64,000 nt of DNA from JANQNX01 sp040217095 (lineage in GTDB: Bacteria; Pseudomonadota; Gammaproteobacteria; Eutrophobiales; Eutrophobiaceae). A program made the translations under genes and the position numbers. Position 1 is the stretch's first letter. Each line of letters opens with the position of its first letter. This document shows, in pieces, positions 53,347 to 61,929 of this stretch. Under the pieces are notes generated by a model, which ran no database searches, was not told the origin of the DNA, and was given only the letters and a program-made list of their open reading frames with translations. The stretch covers positions 806,001 to 870,000 of the forward strand of contig OZ245888.1 of the NCBI GenBank assembly GCA_965229565.1, in the 5' to 3' direction.

Positions 53347-54195
53347 TTGAACCCGACCTTATATATAGTTGCGACTCCAATCGGCAACCTTGGCGATATC
53401 AGCCAGCGTGCCATCGAAGTCCTTAAAGCAGTGGACCTGATCGCAGCCGAGGATACCCGCCACAGTAAAACACTGTTGCAATCTTTTTCGATAACAACAC
53501 CTGTACGTGCCTATCATGAGCATAACGAGGATGAGACCACGGCCAGGCTGATCGAGCAACTTGTGGCGGGGCAATCGATCGCCCTGATCTCGGATGCCGG
53601 TACACCATTAATCAATGACCCGGGATATAAACTGGTTGCAGCAGCACTGGAAAAACGGATTGCCGTCGTGCCTGTGCCGGGTCCCTCGGCGATTATCGCG
53701 GCCCTGTCTGTTGCGGGCTTGCCCACACATCGTTTTGCCTTCGAGGGGTATCTGCCGGCAAAAACCACAGCGCGCAAAAAGCTATTGCAGAGTCTGATAA
53801 ATGAAACCCGTACACTGGTTTTTTATGAAACGCCCCATCGTATACGCGATGCACTGGAGGATATGCAGTCGATATTCGGCGCACAGCGCAGGGTCAGTGT
53901 TGCCCGCGAACTGACCAAGCAGTTCGAACAAGTGGTCCTTGCCCCGGTTACCAACATCATCGCCGATCTTGCCGATGGTTCCATAACCAGCAAGGGTGAA
54001 TTCGTTGTCGTCGTTGAGGGTGCGGCAGACAGCCCGGCCGATGACGAAGAGGTAAAGCGTGTGCATGAAATCCTTGCCACGAAACTCAGTAGCAAGGATG
54101 CCGTACTGCTAACGACGAAGATTACCGGGCGTAACAGGAACGACGTCTACAAGCTGGCCCTGGAAGCGACGGATAGAACAGCTGTGGATAAGTGA
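53347..54195 (+). CDS. rsmI: 16S rRNA (cytidine-1402-2'-O)-methyltransferase
   Basis: This 282-residue enzyme methylates the 2'-O of C1402 in 16S rRNA. The tetrapyrrole-methylase fold is clear: LYIVATPIGNLGDISQRA, EDTRHSKTLL, ALISDAGTPLINDPG and VPVPGPSAIIAALS. I place the start at TTG 53347 with CAGGA upstream; the longer frame has no family match before it. It is divergent from lpoA, a conserved arrangement. Confidence 0.95.
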   Translation: MNPTLYIVATPIGNLGDISQRAIEVLKAVDLIAAEDTRHSKTLLQSFSITTPVRAYHEHNEDETTARLIEQLVAGQSIALISDAGTPLINDPGYKLVAAALEKRIAVVPVPGPSAIIAALSVAGLPTHRFAFEGYLPAKTTARKKLLQSLINETRTLVFYETPHRIRDALEDMQSIFGAQRRVSVARELTKQFEQVVLAPVTNIIADLADGSITSKGEFVVVVEGAADSPADDEEVKRVHEILATKLSSKDAVLLTTKITGRNRNDVYKLALEATDRTAVDK

Positions 54196-54309
54196 TTAAT
54201 AAGCCGCTTATAGTTTTGCTGGCCAGGTTATTCATGACAAATAGAGTTAAGTAAGCCATATTTTGGTCGCTATATGATCATAGTGATCACTTTAAAATTC
54301 TTGAACGCG

Positions 54310-54639
54310 ATGAAGTCAACACGCAAATATTTAATATTGCTGTTATTCCTGCCGCTGGTCAGCAAGGCCGATGTCAACCGTGTATTCATTACCGGTATTG
54401 ACCTCCTTGACTATTGCCAGCAGAGCAGTAATTTTTGTTTCGGCTATGTGACGGCCGTGGTGGATGACACCAGCATGATTTACGGTGAAGGTGCCAGTTT
54501 CTGTTTGCCCGCCGATATCAATGCCGAGCAGTTGCAGCAGGTTGTAATCGAGTACATGGAAAATCGGCCGCAGCAGTTACATTTGCCCGGCCCCGACATT
54601 GTGAACCTCGCACTGACCACTGCCTATTCCTGTCCCTAG
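54310..54639 (+). CDS. Secreted Rap1a/Tai-like small protein
   Basis: This 109-residue protein starts with a signal peptide (MKSTRKYLILLLFLPLVSKA). Its mature part has the pattern of the Rap1a/Tai immunity-protein fold: LLDYCQQ, CFGYVTAVVDD, ASFCLPADINAEQLQQVVIEYMENRP and a terminal AYSCP, with four conserved cysteines. Rap1a proteins neutralise type VI secretion amidases in Serratia, but many lone homologues have no known target. No effector gene is nearby. ATG 54310 is preferred to 54274 because the signal peptide begins there. Confidence 0.75.
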   Translation: MKSTRKYLILLLFLPLVSKADVNRVFITGIDLLDYCQQSSNFCFGYVTAVVDDTSMIYGEGASFCLPADINAEQLQQVVIEYMENRPQQLHLPGPDIVNLALTTAYSCP

Positions 54640-54675
54640 TACCAGTGCAGTAACAGCCAAAGTTCATTATTATCC

Positions 54676-55107
54676 ATGCCTATGGATAATTTTGTGCTGG
54701 ATAGCAAACTGGATTCTGACTGCATCACCATCGCCGAATGGGATGATTGCCTGCTACTGCTGATGAATAATGCCCTGGTCCCGTGGTTTATCCTGGTTCC
54801 GAAGACGCGGGCGACCGAGCTTTTTCAGCTTGATCACGAACAGCAACAATTGTTGCAACAACATATTGATGCGTTGTCACAGTTCATTCTTGGGCACTTT
54901 GACGTGACCAAGATTAATATTGCGACCATCGGTAATGTGGTGTCCCAGCTGCATGTACACGTAATAGGCCGTAGTCCGGAAGATTATTGCTGGCCGGGAG
55001 TGGTCTGGGGAAGGTCAGAATCTGAACCCTACCAGCCTGATGCCATGATACGAATCTGCGCCGCGGCCCGTAAGAAATTAAATCTTACCTCTGATACTTA
55101 TGATTAA
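54676..55107 (+). CDS. HIT-domain nucleotide-binding protein
   Basis: This 143-residue HIT-superfamily protein carries the signature VSQLHVHVIGR followed by WPGVVWG. The first His of the canonical HxHxHxx triad is replaced by Gln, as in many proteins of this gammaproteobacterial subfamily. These bind or hydrolyse nucleotide phosphates, with the substrate here unknown. Its stop overlaps the convergent flagellin stop by 4 nt. Confidence 0.88.
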   Translation: MPMDNFVLDSKLDSDCITIAEWDDCLLLLMNNALVPWFILVPKTRATELFQLDHEQQQLLQQHIDALSQFILGHFDVTKINIATIGNVVSQLHVHVIGRSPEDYCWPGVVWGRSESEPYQPDAMIRICAAARKKLNLTSDTYD

Positions 55108-56789
55108 CTGAGTAGTCGCAGGACGTTCTGTGGCTGGATATTGGCCTGGGCAATGATCGCATTACTGGCACGTTGCAGGATACTGCTACGAGTCAGGGCA
55201 AGTGTCTCCTTGGCAAAATCGGTATCGAGTATGCGCGAACGTGCAGCCGAAATATTCTCCGACGTGGTAGCCACGGCGGTAATAGCGATGTCCATGCGAT
55301 TCATTGCTGCACCCAGTTTGGCGCGCTCGCTATCGATGGCCGCCAGTGCGTCATCAATCGTCTGGATCGCTCCTTCCGCTGCATCGACGACATCCAGCGT
55401 GTCGACACCCAGTGCCGAGCTGGAAATGCGTCTGGTTGAGATGGAAATGGTTTGCCCGGCCTCGGCACCAACCTGGAAGTCCAGGGTCTCGTTAGTTTCC
55501 AGAGAGATCAGGTTTGGCCAGGTTTCAACAAAGAATTCCAGTGGGTCGGTCGTGTAGTTCGCGGTATCCGGGATAGTGTTTGCCCATGAAGTATCACGTG
55601 CGCCACCGTCGGCGTCATTACCGCCAATGGCGCCGGTATCCGCGACACCATCAGCCAGGTCCATGGTGCCGATGAACGCGGCGCCGTTGTTCCTGAATGC
55701 CGTTACAAACTCGTCCGCGGTCGTTACGCCGGTAACAGCACCAGTTGCGAAATAATCATCCAGTGTTCTACTGGTGTCTGCCGATAAATAGGCCAGCATA
55801 TCTCTTACACCGTTGCCACCAATTTCAGAATGCAGGTAGCGGGTTGCGGCATATGCGGTAGCGTAATCCAGGTCACTGCCGCTCCAGGCAGTTTGAATAT
55901 TATCAATGTTATTTGCTACATCATTGGCAGTGTAACCGCCGGTTGTCAGTACGTTATTCAGGCGCGCATCACCTCCTGGAACGAACTCAGCCACACCCTC
56001 GGCAAACCAGATATTGTTACTTGCCATATCAGCAAAGTTGGTGGTGACGGCCATGATGGCATGTGTCATTTCATGTGCGATTAGTTGATCCAGTGCGTCA
56101 TCCTGCACGTCAAGCAATGGGGCCAATTCGTTCACATCAATATGCAGTTCCAGGTTCATCAGCGTGGTTGAACCGGTACCAGTGACATAGGCAGAAGCAC
56201 CTGCAATATCGTCGTCCAGGATGATTTTAAGTTCAACATTGGTTCCTGTTAAACCAAGGTAGTTTTGAATAATGTCTTCGCTTTGTTCGAGCCACGACGT
56301 GCGAAGTTTATCGATAATCGCTTCTTTTTCTGCAAGCAGCATTACCGGCGAGCCGCCACTACCGCTGGGGCCACCTGTAAACAGTTGCTTGCCATTAAAA
56401 CTGGCCGTTTGCGTGATGCGTTCTATTTCTTCAACGATTTGATTGATCTCTGCCTGCAGGCTCTGGCGATCCGTGGTGCCGTTGGTGCTATTGTTGGCCT
56501 GCAGTGCCAGCACCCGTCCTCTTTGCAACAGGTTAGTGATCTCCTGCATGGACCCCTCGGCGGTTTGCAACATGGAGACCGCGTCGTTCATATTCCGCTG
56601 TGCCTGGTTTAGACCGCGTACTTTGGTGGTCATGCGTTCTGAGATCGCCAGGCCAGCGGCATCATCACGCGCGCTGTTCACACGCATGCCGCTGGATAAA
56701 CGCTGCAGCGTACGCGACATCGCATTGCTGGATGTATTCGCTTTTCGCTGCGCGTTTAGTGACATGACATTGGTATTAATCTGTAACAC
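55104..56789 (-). CDS. Flagellinolysin: flagellin with an embedded zinc metalloprotease domain
   Basis: Residues 1-140 are a standard flagellin D0/D1 start (MLQINTNVMSLNAQRKA...LSSGMRVNSARDDAAGLAIS), and residues 455-561 the matching end (...ARSRILDTDFAKETLALTRSSILQRASNAIIAQANIQPQNVLRLL). In between sits a gluzincin-like protease: zinc-binding HEMTH at 239-243 and, about 20 residues on, WFAEGVAEF with a candidate third-ligand Glu (E264 or E268). This is the layout of flagellinolysin, which makes a proteolytically active filament. The start codon is GTG. The gene is isolated from other flagellar genes in this window. Confidence 0.93.
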   Translation of the reverse strand: MLQINTNVMSLNAQRKANTSSNAMSRTLQRLSSGMRVNSARDDAAGLAISERMTTKVRGLNQAQRNMNDAVSMLQTAEGSMQEITNLLQRGRVLALQANNSTNGTTDRQSLQAEINQIVEEIERITQTASFNGKQLFTGGPSGSGGSPVMLLAEKEAIIDKLRTSWLEQSEDIIQNYLGLTGTNVELKIILDDDIAGASAYVTGTGSTTLMNLELHIDVNELAPLLDVQDDALDQLIAHEMTHAIMAVTTNFADMASNNIWFAEGVAEFVPGGDARLNNVLTTGGYTANDVANNIDNIQTAWSGSDLDYATAYAATRYLHSEIGGNGVRDMLAYLSADTSRTLDDYFATGAVTGVTTADEFVTAFRNNGAAFIGTMDLADGVADTGAIGGNDADGGARDTSWANTIPDTANYTTDPLEFFVETWPNLISLETNETLDFQVGAEAGQTISISTRRISSSALGVDTLDVVDAAEGAIQTIDDALAAIDSERAKLGAAMNRMDIAITAVATTSENISAARSRILDTDFAKETLALTRSSILQRASNAIIAQANIQPQNVLRLLS

Positions 56790-56935
56790 CAGGCTTACAC
56801 CTAAAAAATATTTTCCTTGTAAGCAGCTTATCGTCCATTTCTGTGAATTTTTTAGACCTGGCAGGATAAAAACTGGCCGGTAATGGCCAATATTCGGTTC
56901 AAGTGTTTATTAATTCAGGTAAATTTCAAAAAACC

Positions 56936-56963
56936 TTGCAACTTCTCGCTCTGCCCATACACT
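56936..56963 (+). promoter_or_regulatory. rnpB promoter
   Basis: TTGCAA (56936-56941), a 16-bp spacer and TACACT (56958-56963) form a reasonable sigma-70 promoter. It lies 8 bp before the RNase P RNA 5' end at about 56971, which agrees with a start site there. Confidence 0.7.
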
Positions 56964-56970
56964 CTTAGCC

Positions 56971-57308
56971 GAGAGTCGGCCAGGCAGTCGCTGTTGGCCT
57001 TGGTCAATAGAGGAAAGTCCGGGCTCCACAGGGCGAGGTGCCAGATAACGTCTGGACGGCGTGAGCCGATGGAAAGTGCCACAGAAAATATACCGCCTGC
57101 TTGCAGGTAAGGGTGAAATGGTGTGGTAAGAGCGCACCGCGCTGCCAGCAATGGCAGTGGCAGGGTAAACCCCACCGGGAGCAAGACCAAATAGGGAAAC
57201 AATGGTGTGGCCCGCACTGTTTCCGGGTAGGTTGCTAGAGGTGTACGGTGACGTGCATCCCAGATGAATGATTGCCTTCGACAGAACCCGGCTTATCGGC
57301 CGACTCTT
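56971..57308 (+). ncRNA. rnpB: RNase P RNA (type A)
   Basis: This is the catalytic RNA that trims tRNA 5' leaders. Universally conserved blocks are clear: GAGGAAAGTCCGGGCTCC (CR-I), GGTAAGAGCGCACCG, GGTAAACCCCACC, GGAGCAAGACCAAATAGG, and near the 3' end AGATGAATGATTGCC and GACAGAACCCGGCTTATCGG. The closing P1 helix pairs AGAGTCGGCC (56972-56981) with GGCCGACTCT (57298-57307). A T-run then ends transcription. Reading frames within it on either strand are shadows. Confidence 0.98.
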
Positions 57309-57333
57309 TTTTTTTAACTACACGAGGATAACA

Positions 57334-57774
57334 ATGCATTGGAAAGTTTATTTATCCGGTGAGATACACACCGATTGGCGAGAACAGATCGAGCAGGCCG
57401 TCAACAAACTTGAGCTACCCGTCAGTTTCTATTCTGCCGTTACCGAACACGAGGCCAGTGATGCCGCCGGGGATCACCTGGCACCAACGAGTACTGGTTT
57501 CTGGCGCGACCACCAGTCTGCCAGGGTGAATTCAATACGAACAAAGAACTTGATTGAGAAGTGTGATATCGCTGTCATTCGCTTTGGCGAAAAATACAAG
57601 CAGTGGAATGCGGCCTTTGATGCCGGTATGTGCGCGGCCCTGAGTAAGCCGTACATTACTTTACACGATGAAGCGTTAGTACATCCACTGAAGGAAGTGA
57701 ATGCAGCCGCACTGGCCTGGGCGCAGTCACCGCAGCAAGTCGTTGATACCCTGCAATACGTGGTTGCCGCATGA
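57334..57774 (+). CDS. YtoQ-family protein
   Basis: This 146-residue protein matches the YtoQ family: MHWKVYLSGEIHTDWREQI at the start, LAPTSTGFWRDHQSARVNSIRTKNLIEKCDIAVIRFGEKYKQWNAAFDAG in the middle. The fold resembles nucleoside 2-deoxyribosyltransferases, but the function is unknown. ATG 57334 with GAGG upstream is the start; the earlier part of the frame lies inside rnpB. It overlaps the next gene by 4 nt. Confidence 0.9.
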   Translation: MHWKVYLSGEIHTDWREQIEQAVNKLELPVSFYSAVTEHEASDAAGDHLAPTSTGFWRDHQSARVNSIRTKNLIEKCDIAVIRFGEKYKQWNAAFDAGMCAALSKPYITLHDEALVHPLKEVNAAALAWAQSPQQVVDTLQYVVAA

Positions 57775-58133
57775 CCGAAGCTGACAATCGCGATGCCGAG
57801 CTGCGTGAGGCAATCGACACCGTCAGCCAGGCGTTCTCCGACGGGCGTCATGCGGAGGCATTGTTGCTACTACGGCCACTGGCCGATGCCGGTGTGGCCG
57901 AGGCCATTGGCATGCTGGCGCTTGCCTATCAACGTGGTGCCGGTCTTGAAGCCGACGGTGAAAAGGCGATCGAGTTGTTCCTGAAGGCGATAGACATGGG
58001 CGACGCCGTTGCCGCCTATCATCTCGGTATGCTTTATAAGACCGGGATGCCGGGTATAGAGGTTAACTTGAAGCTTGGCGAGGAGTACCTGCAGCGGGCA
58101 AACGAGATGGGACTGGAATTGCCAGCACAATAA
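57771..58133 (+). CDS. Small Sel1-repeat protein
   Basis: This 120-residue protein is built of about two to three Sel1-like (TPR-related) repeats: AEAIGMLALAYQRGAGLEADGEKAIELFLKAIDMGDAVAAYHLGMLYKTG. It has no signal peptide and probably mediates a protein contact in the cytoplasm. It is coupled to the ytoQ-like gene by overlap. Confidence 0.82.
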   Translation: MTEADNRDAELREAIDTVSQAFSDGRHAEALLLLRPLADAGVAEAIGMLALAYQRGAGLEADGEKAIELFLKAIDMGDAVAAYHLGMLYKTGMPGIEVNLKLGEEYLQRANEMGLELPAQ

Positions 58134-58434
58134 CGGCGCACTCCCGTGCGGGGGGGCTGATCAGCAATATCACCTGTTGTCGCTTACTGAGCCCTGAATA
58201 AACTGGCCGCCACGCTTATCTAACTGATTCAGTAGAAAATAGATACCCGGGCGGTAGCGGCGGATCGATGTCGGATTCAGAGTTAAAGTATTACATTAAC
58301 AAACAGTTTAAAGATAATGATATAAAGAACAATAGTTGCTTGTTAATTCTGATAGAACAGCGTAAAACATAAATTTTGAGCGCTAAGTTACTGTTAAAAA
58401 GAGGGTTTTTAATAGAAAAAATTGCAAAGAATCC
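58134..58434. other. Gene-free region upstream of the mraZ promoter
   Basis: About 300 bases separate the Sel1 gene from the division cluster. The last 150 are A+T-rich, a common feature upstream of strong promoters. I see no gene, clear terminator or repeat here. Confidence 0.5.
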
Positions 58435-58464
58435 TTGACAGCAAAGTCTCCAAATCCCTATAGT
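58435..58464 (+). promoter_or_regulatory. Promoter of the mraZ division/cell-wall cluster
   Basis: A perfect -35 box TTGACA (58435-58440) is followed after 18 bp by TATAGT (58459-58464), a strong sigma-70 promoter. The expected start site falls on the MraZ boxes immediately downstream. Confidence 0.85.
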
Positions 58465-58471
58465 TCGCTAA

Positions 58472-58496
58472 GTGGGGAATTGTGGGTAAAAGTGGA
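58472..58496 (+). promoter_or_regulatory. MraZ operator boxes
   Basis: Three direct repeats GTGGG (58472-58476), GTGGG (58482-58486) and GTGGA (58492-58496) are spaced exactly 10 bp apart. MraZ of E. coli binds GTGGG repeats with 5-nt spacers just ahead of its own gene and represses the cluster. The arrangement here is the same. Confidence 0.9.
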
Positions 58497-58521
58497 TTTT
58501 ACCCCAACTTGGGGATGCAAA

Positions 58522-58980
58522 GTGTTTCGAGGCTTTAATACAATCAGTCTGGATAATAAAGGTCGCATGGCGGTGCCAAGCCGTTATCGCGAGCTTATAT
58601 CCGTTCAGTCAGAGAATTACCTTGTCATTACCCTGAACCCGCTCGATCGCTCCCTTTGGCTATATCCCCTGCCGGAGTGGGAAGTGATCGAAGACAAACT
58701 GGCCACCCTTTCCGATTTCGATAAACAAAGTCGTCGTACCAAGCAGATGATGCGTGGCTACGCCTCCGACTGTCAGCTCGATGCCCAGGGCCGCATCCTG
58801 GTCCCCAAGGAACTGCGCGACTATGCCGACCTGCAAAAGCAGGCCGTCATCCTGGGTCAAGGTAACAAATTCGAAATCTGGAACGAGAAGGCCTGGGCAT
58901 CCCAGCGTGATGAATGGTTGGAGTCAGTCGGCGATGAATCGGTCCCCACACCTGAATCATTACAAGACCTGTCACTTTAG
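58522..58980 (+). CDS. mraZ: Transcriptional regulator MraZ
   Basis: This is a 152-residue MraZ, the same length as in E. coli, with two AbrB/SpoVT-like halves, each with a DxxGR motif (DNKGRMAVPSRYR and DAQGRILVPKELRDY). It forms rings and represses the division and cell-wall cluster. I place the start at GTG 58522 (V-FRGFNTISLDNKGR), with GGGG about 7 nt upstream; the longer open frame runs through its own promoter and operator. Confidence 0.96.
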   Translation: MFRGFNTISLDNKGRMAVPSRYRELISVQSENYLVITLNPLDRSLWLYPLPEWEVIEDKLATLSDFDKQSRRTKQMMRGYASDCQLDAQGRILVPKELRDYADLQKQAVILGQGNKFEIWNEKAWASQRDEWLESVGDESVPTPESLQDLSL

Positions 58981-59006
58981 CCAGCAGCAACGGACCTGGC
59001 ATCACA

Positions 59007-59936
59007 TTGGGTTATGAGCATAAACCGGTCTTACTGGACGAGGTGATAGAGGCACTCGCTATAAGTGCAAATGGTTTTTACATTGATGCGACATTTGGCC
59101 GCGGCGGACACAGCCGGGCGATCCTGCAGAGATTGGGCAGGGAAGGCCAGCTGTTGGCATTCGATAAAGACCCCACTGCGATTAACTCTATTGCAACCGA
59201 CGTTGTCTCTGATCCCCGTTTCGCGATTGTACAAGGCTCATTCACTATGCTGATGCAGCAGGTAGAACAACGAAAAATGACTGGCAAAGTCGCCGGCATC
59301 CTGTTCGATTTCGGTGTATCTTCACCGCAGCTGGATGATCCACATCGTGGCTTCAGTTTCCGTCATGACGCACCCCTGGACATGCGTATGGATCCCACCA
59401 GCGGCATGCCTGTTTCCGAATGGTTAAACATGGCCGATGAAAAAGAGATTGCCGATGTTATTTACCAATATGGAGAAGAGCGTGCGTCGCGACGTATAGC
59501 CCGCGCAATCGTCAATGACAGGGAGCAACAACCGTTCACCCATACGCGGCAGCTAGCCGATCTTATCCAGCGTCTATTACCTGGCAAGAAACACGATATT
59601 CATCCAGCCACCCGGACCTTCCAGGCACTGCGTATTTTTATCAACCATGAACTGGAAGATATCGAACAGGTATTACCGCAGGCAGTAACCGCACTGGCCA
59701 AAGGTGGTCGACTGGCGGCCATCAGCTTTCATTCACTGGAAGACCGAATCGTTAAGCGTTTTATTCGTGATGCATCACGGCCACCATCAGTACCCATTGC
59801 GATACCGGTGATGCCGGATGATAGCCAGGTCAGCCTGAAACCTGTTGGTAAAAAGCAGCGTGCCAGCACGCAAGAGATAAGTAACAACCCGCGCGCACGC
59901 AGTGCTGTACTGCGAGTGGCGGAGAAGCTTTCATGA
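59007..59936 (+). CDS. rsmH: 16S rRNA (cytosine-1402-N4)-methyltransferase
   Basis: This 309-residue RsmH (MraW) methylates N4 of C1402, the same base whose ribose is modified by RsmI. HKPVLLDEVIEAL, the SAM-binding IDATFGRGGHSRAIL, GILFDFGVSSPQLD and RGFSFRHDAPLDMRMD are typical. It starts with TTG at 59007. It overlaps ftsL by 4 nt. Confidence 0.97.
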   Translation: MGYEHKPVLLDEVIEALAISANGFYIDATFGRGGHSRAILQRLGREGQLLAFDKDPTAINSIATDVVSDPRFAIVQGSFTMLMQQVEQRKMTGKVAGILFDFGVSSPQLDDPHRGFSFRHDAPLDMRMDPTSGMPVSEWLNMADEKEIADVIYQYGEERASRRIARAIVNDREQQPFTHTRQLADLIQRLLPGKKHDIHPATRTFQALRIFINHELEDIEQVLPQAVTALAKGGRLAAISFHSLEDRIVKRFIRDASRPPSVPIAIPVMPDDSQVSLKPVGKKQRASTQEISNNPRARSAVLRVAEKLS

Positions 59937-60196
59937 AACTGCTACTGCAAACAGCCTTATACCTGGCTATTTTCGTTTCCGCCTTGCAGGTGGTCATTGC
60001 ACGTCATGAAACCCGGCGCCTGTTTGTTGATTTGCAGGCAATGGAACGCACCCAGGACGAATTGAAAGAAGAGTGGGGCAGGCTGCAACTGGAACAAAGT
60101 ACCTGGGCGATAAATGATCGTATAGAAAGTGTTGCCCGATCACAGCTTGATATGAAGATGCCGGAACAAAGTTCGGTGGTGTTGTTGGCAAAATGA
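59933..60196 (+). CDS. ftsL: Cell division protein FtsL
   Basis: This is an 87-residue bitopic membrane protein with a helix at about residues 4-21, then a periplasmic leucine-zipper-like coiled coil (ETRRLFVDLQAMERTQDELKEEWGRLQLEQSTW). FtsL joins FtsB and FtsQ and activates FtsWI at the septum. Sequence conservation is low in this family; the position between rsmH and ftsI settles the call. Confidence 0.93.
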   Translation: MKLLLQTALYLAIFVSALQVVIARHETRRLFVDLQAMERTQDELKEEWGRLQLEQSTWAINDRIESVARSQLDMKMPEQSSVVLLAK

Positions 60197-61929
60197 AGAT
60201 TCGAACCATACAACCGCAGTATCCGTTTCGTCGCTGGTTCATCCTGGGCGTTTTCATGTGCGGCATGCTGGCGCTGGTTTCGCGCGCATCCTATTTGCAA
60301 CTCTTGAATAACGAGGTGTTGAAAGAACATGGCGATGCACGCTCGATACGCGTTGTAGAGATACCATCTCATCGAGGCGTTATTACTGATCGCAACGGTG
60401 AACAACTGGCCATGAGTACGCCGGTAGACTCTATCTGGGCAAACCCGAAAAAGGTGTTCGAGGACGTGGGTAAACTACCTGCGCTGGCAAGTGCACTGGG
60501 AACAACAGTGAAGGATTTACACCAGACCCTGCGCGATCGCATCAGTCGTGAGTTTATTTACCTGAAGCGACATGCCACCCCGGATGTCGTTGATGCAGTG
60601 AATGCACTGGAAGTATCAGGTGTTGCCACGCAGCGCGAATACAAGCGTTACTACCCGGCCGGGGAAGTTACGTCTCATATCATCGGTTTTACCAATATCG
60701 ATGACCATGGTCAGGAAGGACTGGAACTGGCCTACGATAACTGGTTGGCGGGTGAACCCGGTTTGAAGCGGGTATTAAAAGATCGCCTGAACCGGGTTAT
60801 AGAAAATATTGAAAGTATCAAGACGCCGCAACCAGGTAAGGATCTCATGCTCAGTATCGACAGGCGTGTGCAATACCTGGCTTACCGGGAACTGGCCGCC
60901 GCAGTGAAATACCATCGTGCCAAAGGCGGGTCACTGGTCATGCTGGACGTGAAAACAGGTGAGGTGATGGCCATGGTTGGCCAGCCGTCCTACAACCCGA
61001 ATAATCGTACTAATCTTAAAAGTCATTACTATCGTAACCGCGCGGTAACCGATGTGTTTGAACCAGGTTCAACCATGAAGCCATTTACGATCTCGGCAGG
61101 ACTTGAAACCGGAAATTTCAAACCGCTAACACCCATAAATACAACGCCGGGTTATATCAAGGTCGGAGATCACACGATCCGCGATATGCATAATTACGGC
61201 GATATCGATGTGACCCGTGTCATCACCAAGTCCAGTAACGTGGGTGCCAGCAAGATCGCGTTGTCACTGGAGCCGGAACAATACTGGGAGACACTGGCAC
61301 GTTTTGGTTTTGGCCAACCTACCGGTAGTGGTTTCCCGGGTGAATCCAGTGGATCACTGAATCCATATAACACCTGGTCCGATGTCGAAATGGCGACGCT
61401 GTCATTCGGCTATGGTCTTTCTGTCACGCCACTGCAACTGGCCCAGGCCTACTCGGTACTGGCCTCGGGTGGTGTGATGCTACCGGTTTCATTTTTAAAG
61501 GTGAATAAGCCCGTGTCTGGTCAGCGTGTGCTGTCCGAGAGCGTTGCCCGTCAAGTCAGGAACATGCTGGAGACAGTGGTCTCTGCCGAGGGTACTGGCA
61601 AGCGTGCAGCCATACGCGGTTACCGGGTGATCGGTAAAACCGGAACCGTGCACAAGTCAGTACGTGGCGGCTATTCCGATGACCGTTACCTGTCATTGTT
61701 TGCCGGCATTGCCCCGGCCAGCGATCCAAGGTTTGCGATGGTGATCCTGGTCGATGAACCGCGCGGCGATCATTATTACGGTGGCGTTGTGGCAGCACCG
61801 GTTTTTTCAAGAGTCATGGAAGGTACGTTTCGTATTCTCAATATTCCGCCGGATGATCTACCTGCCATTACCAGTCCAATCATGGCGAACAAACCAGTTG
61901 GCGATGCAGAACAGGGGTCCGACGGATGA
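60193..61929 (+). CDS. ftsI: Septal peptidoglycan transpeptidase FtsI (PBP3)
   Basis: This 578-residue class B penicillin-binding protein cross-links septal peptidoglycan. It has an N-terminal membrane helix (about 16-35), a pedestal domain and a transpeptidase domain. The catalytic motifs are STMK (S293, K296), SSN (347-349) and KTGT (482-485). It overlaps ftsL and murE by 4 nt each, so the cluster is tightly coupled. Confidence 0.97.
   Translation: MKIRTIQPQYPFRRWFILGVFMCGMLALVSRASYLQLLNNEVLKEHGDARSIRVVEIPSHRGVITDRNGEQLAMSTPVDSIWANPKKVFEDVGKLPALASALGTTVKDLHQTLRDRISREFIYLKRHATPDVVDAVNALEVSGVATQREYKRYYPAGEVTSHIIGFTNIDDHGQEGLELAYDNWLAGEPGLKRVLKDRLNRVIENIESIKTPQPGKDLMLSIDRRVQYLAYRELAAAVKYHRAKGGSLVMLDVKTGEVMAMVGQPSYNPNNRTNLKSHYYRNRAVTDVFEPGSTMKPFTISAGLETGNFKPLTPINTTPGYIKVGDHTIRDMHNYGDIDVTRVITKSSNVGASKIALSLEPEQYWETLARFGFGQPTGSGFPGESSGSLNPYNTWSDVEMATLSFGYGLSVTPLQLAQAYSVLASGGVMLPVSFLKVNKPVSGQRVLSESVARQVRNMLETVVSAEGTGKRAAIRGYRVIGKTGTVHKSVRGGYSDDRYLSLFAGIAPASDPRFAMVILVDEPRGDHYYGGVVAAPVFSRVMEGTFRILNIPPDDLPAITSPIMANKPVGDAEQGSDG

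Noticed and set aside
56883..57217. Several short frames on both strands
   Set aside because: They overlap RNase P RNA, which fully explains the sequence conservation.
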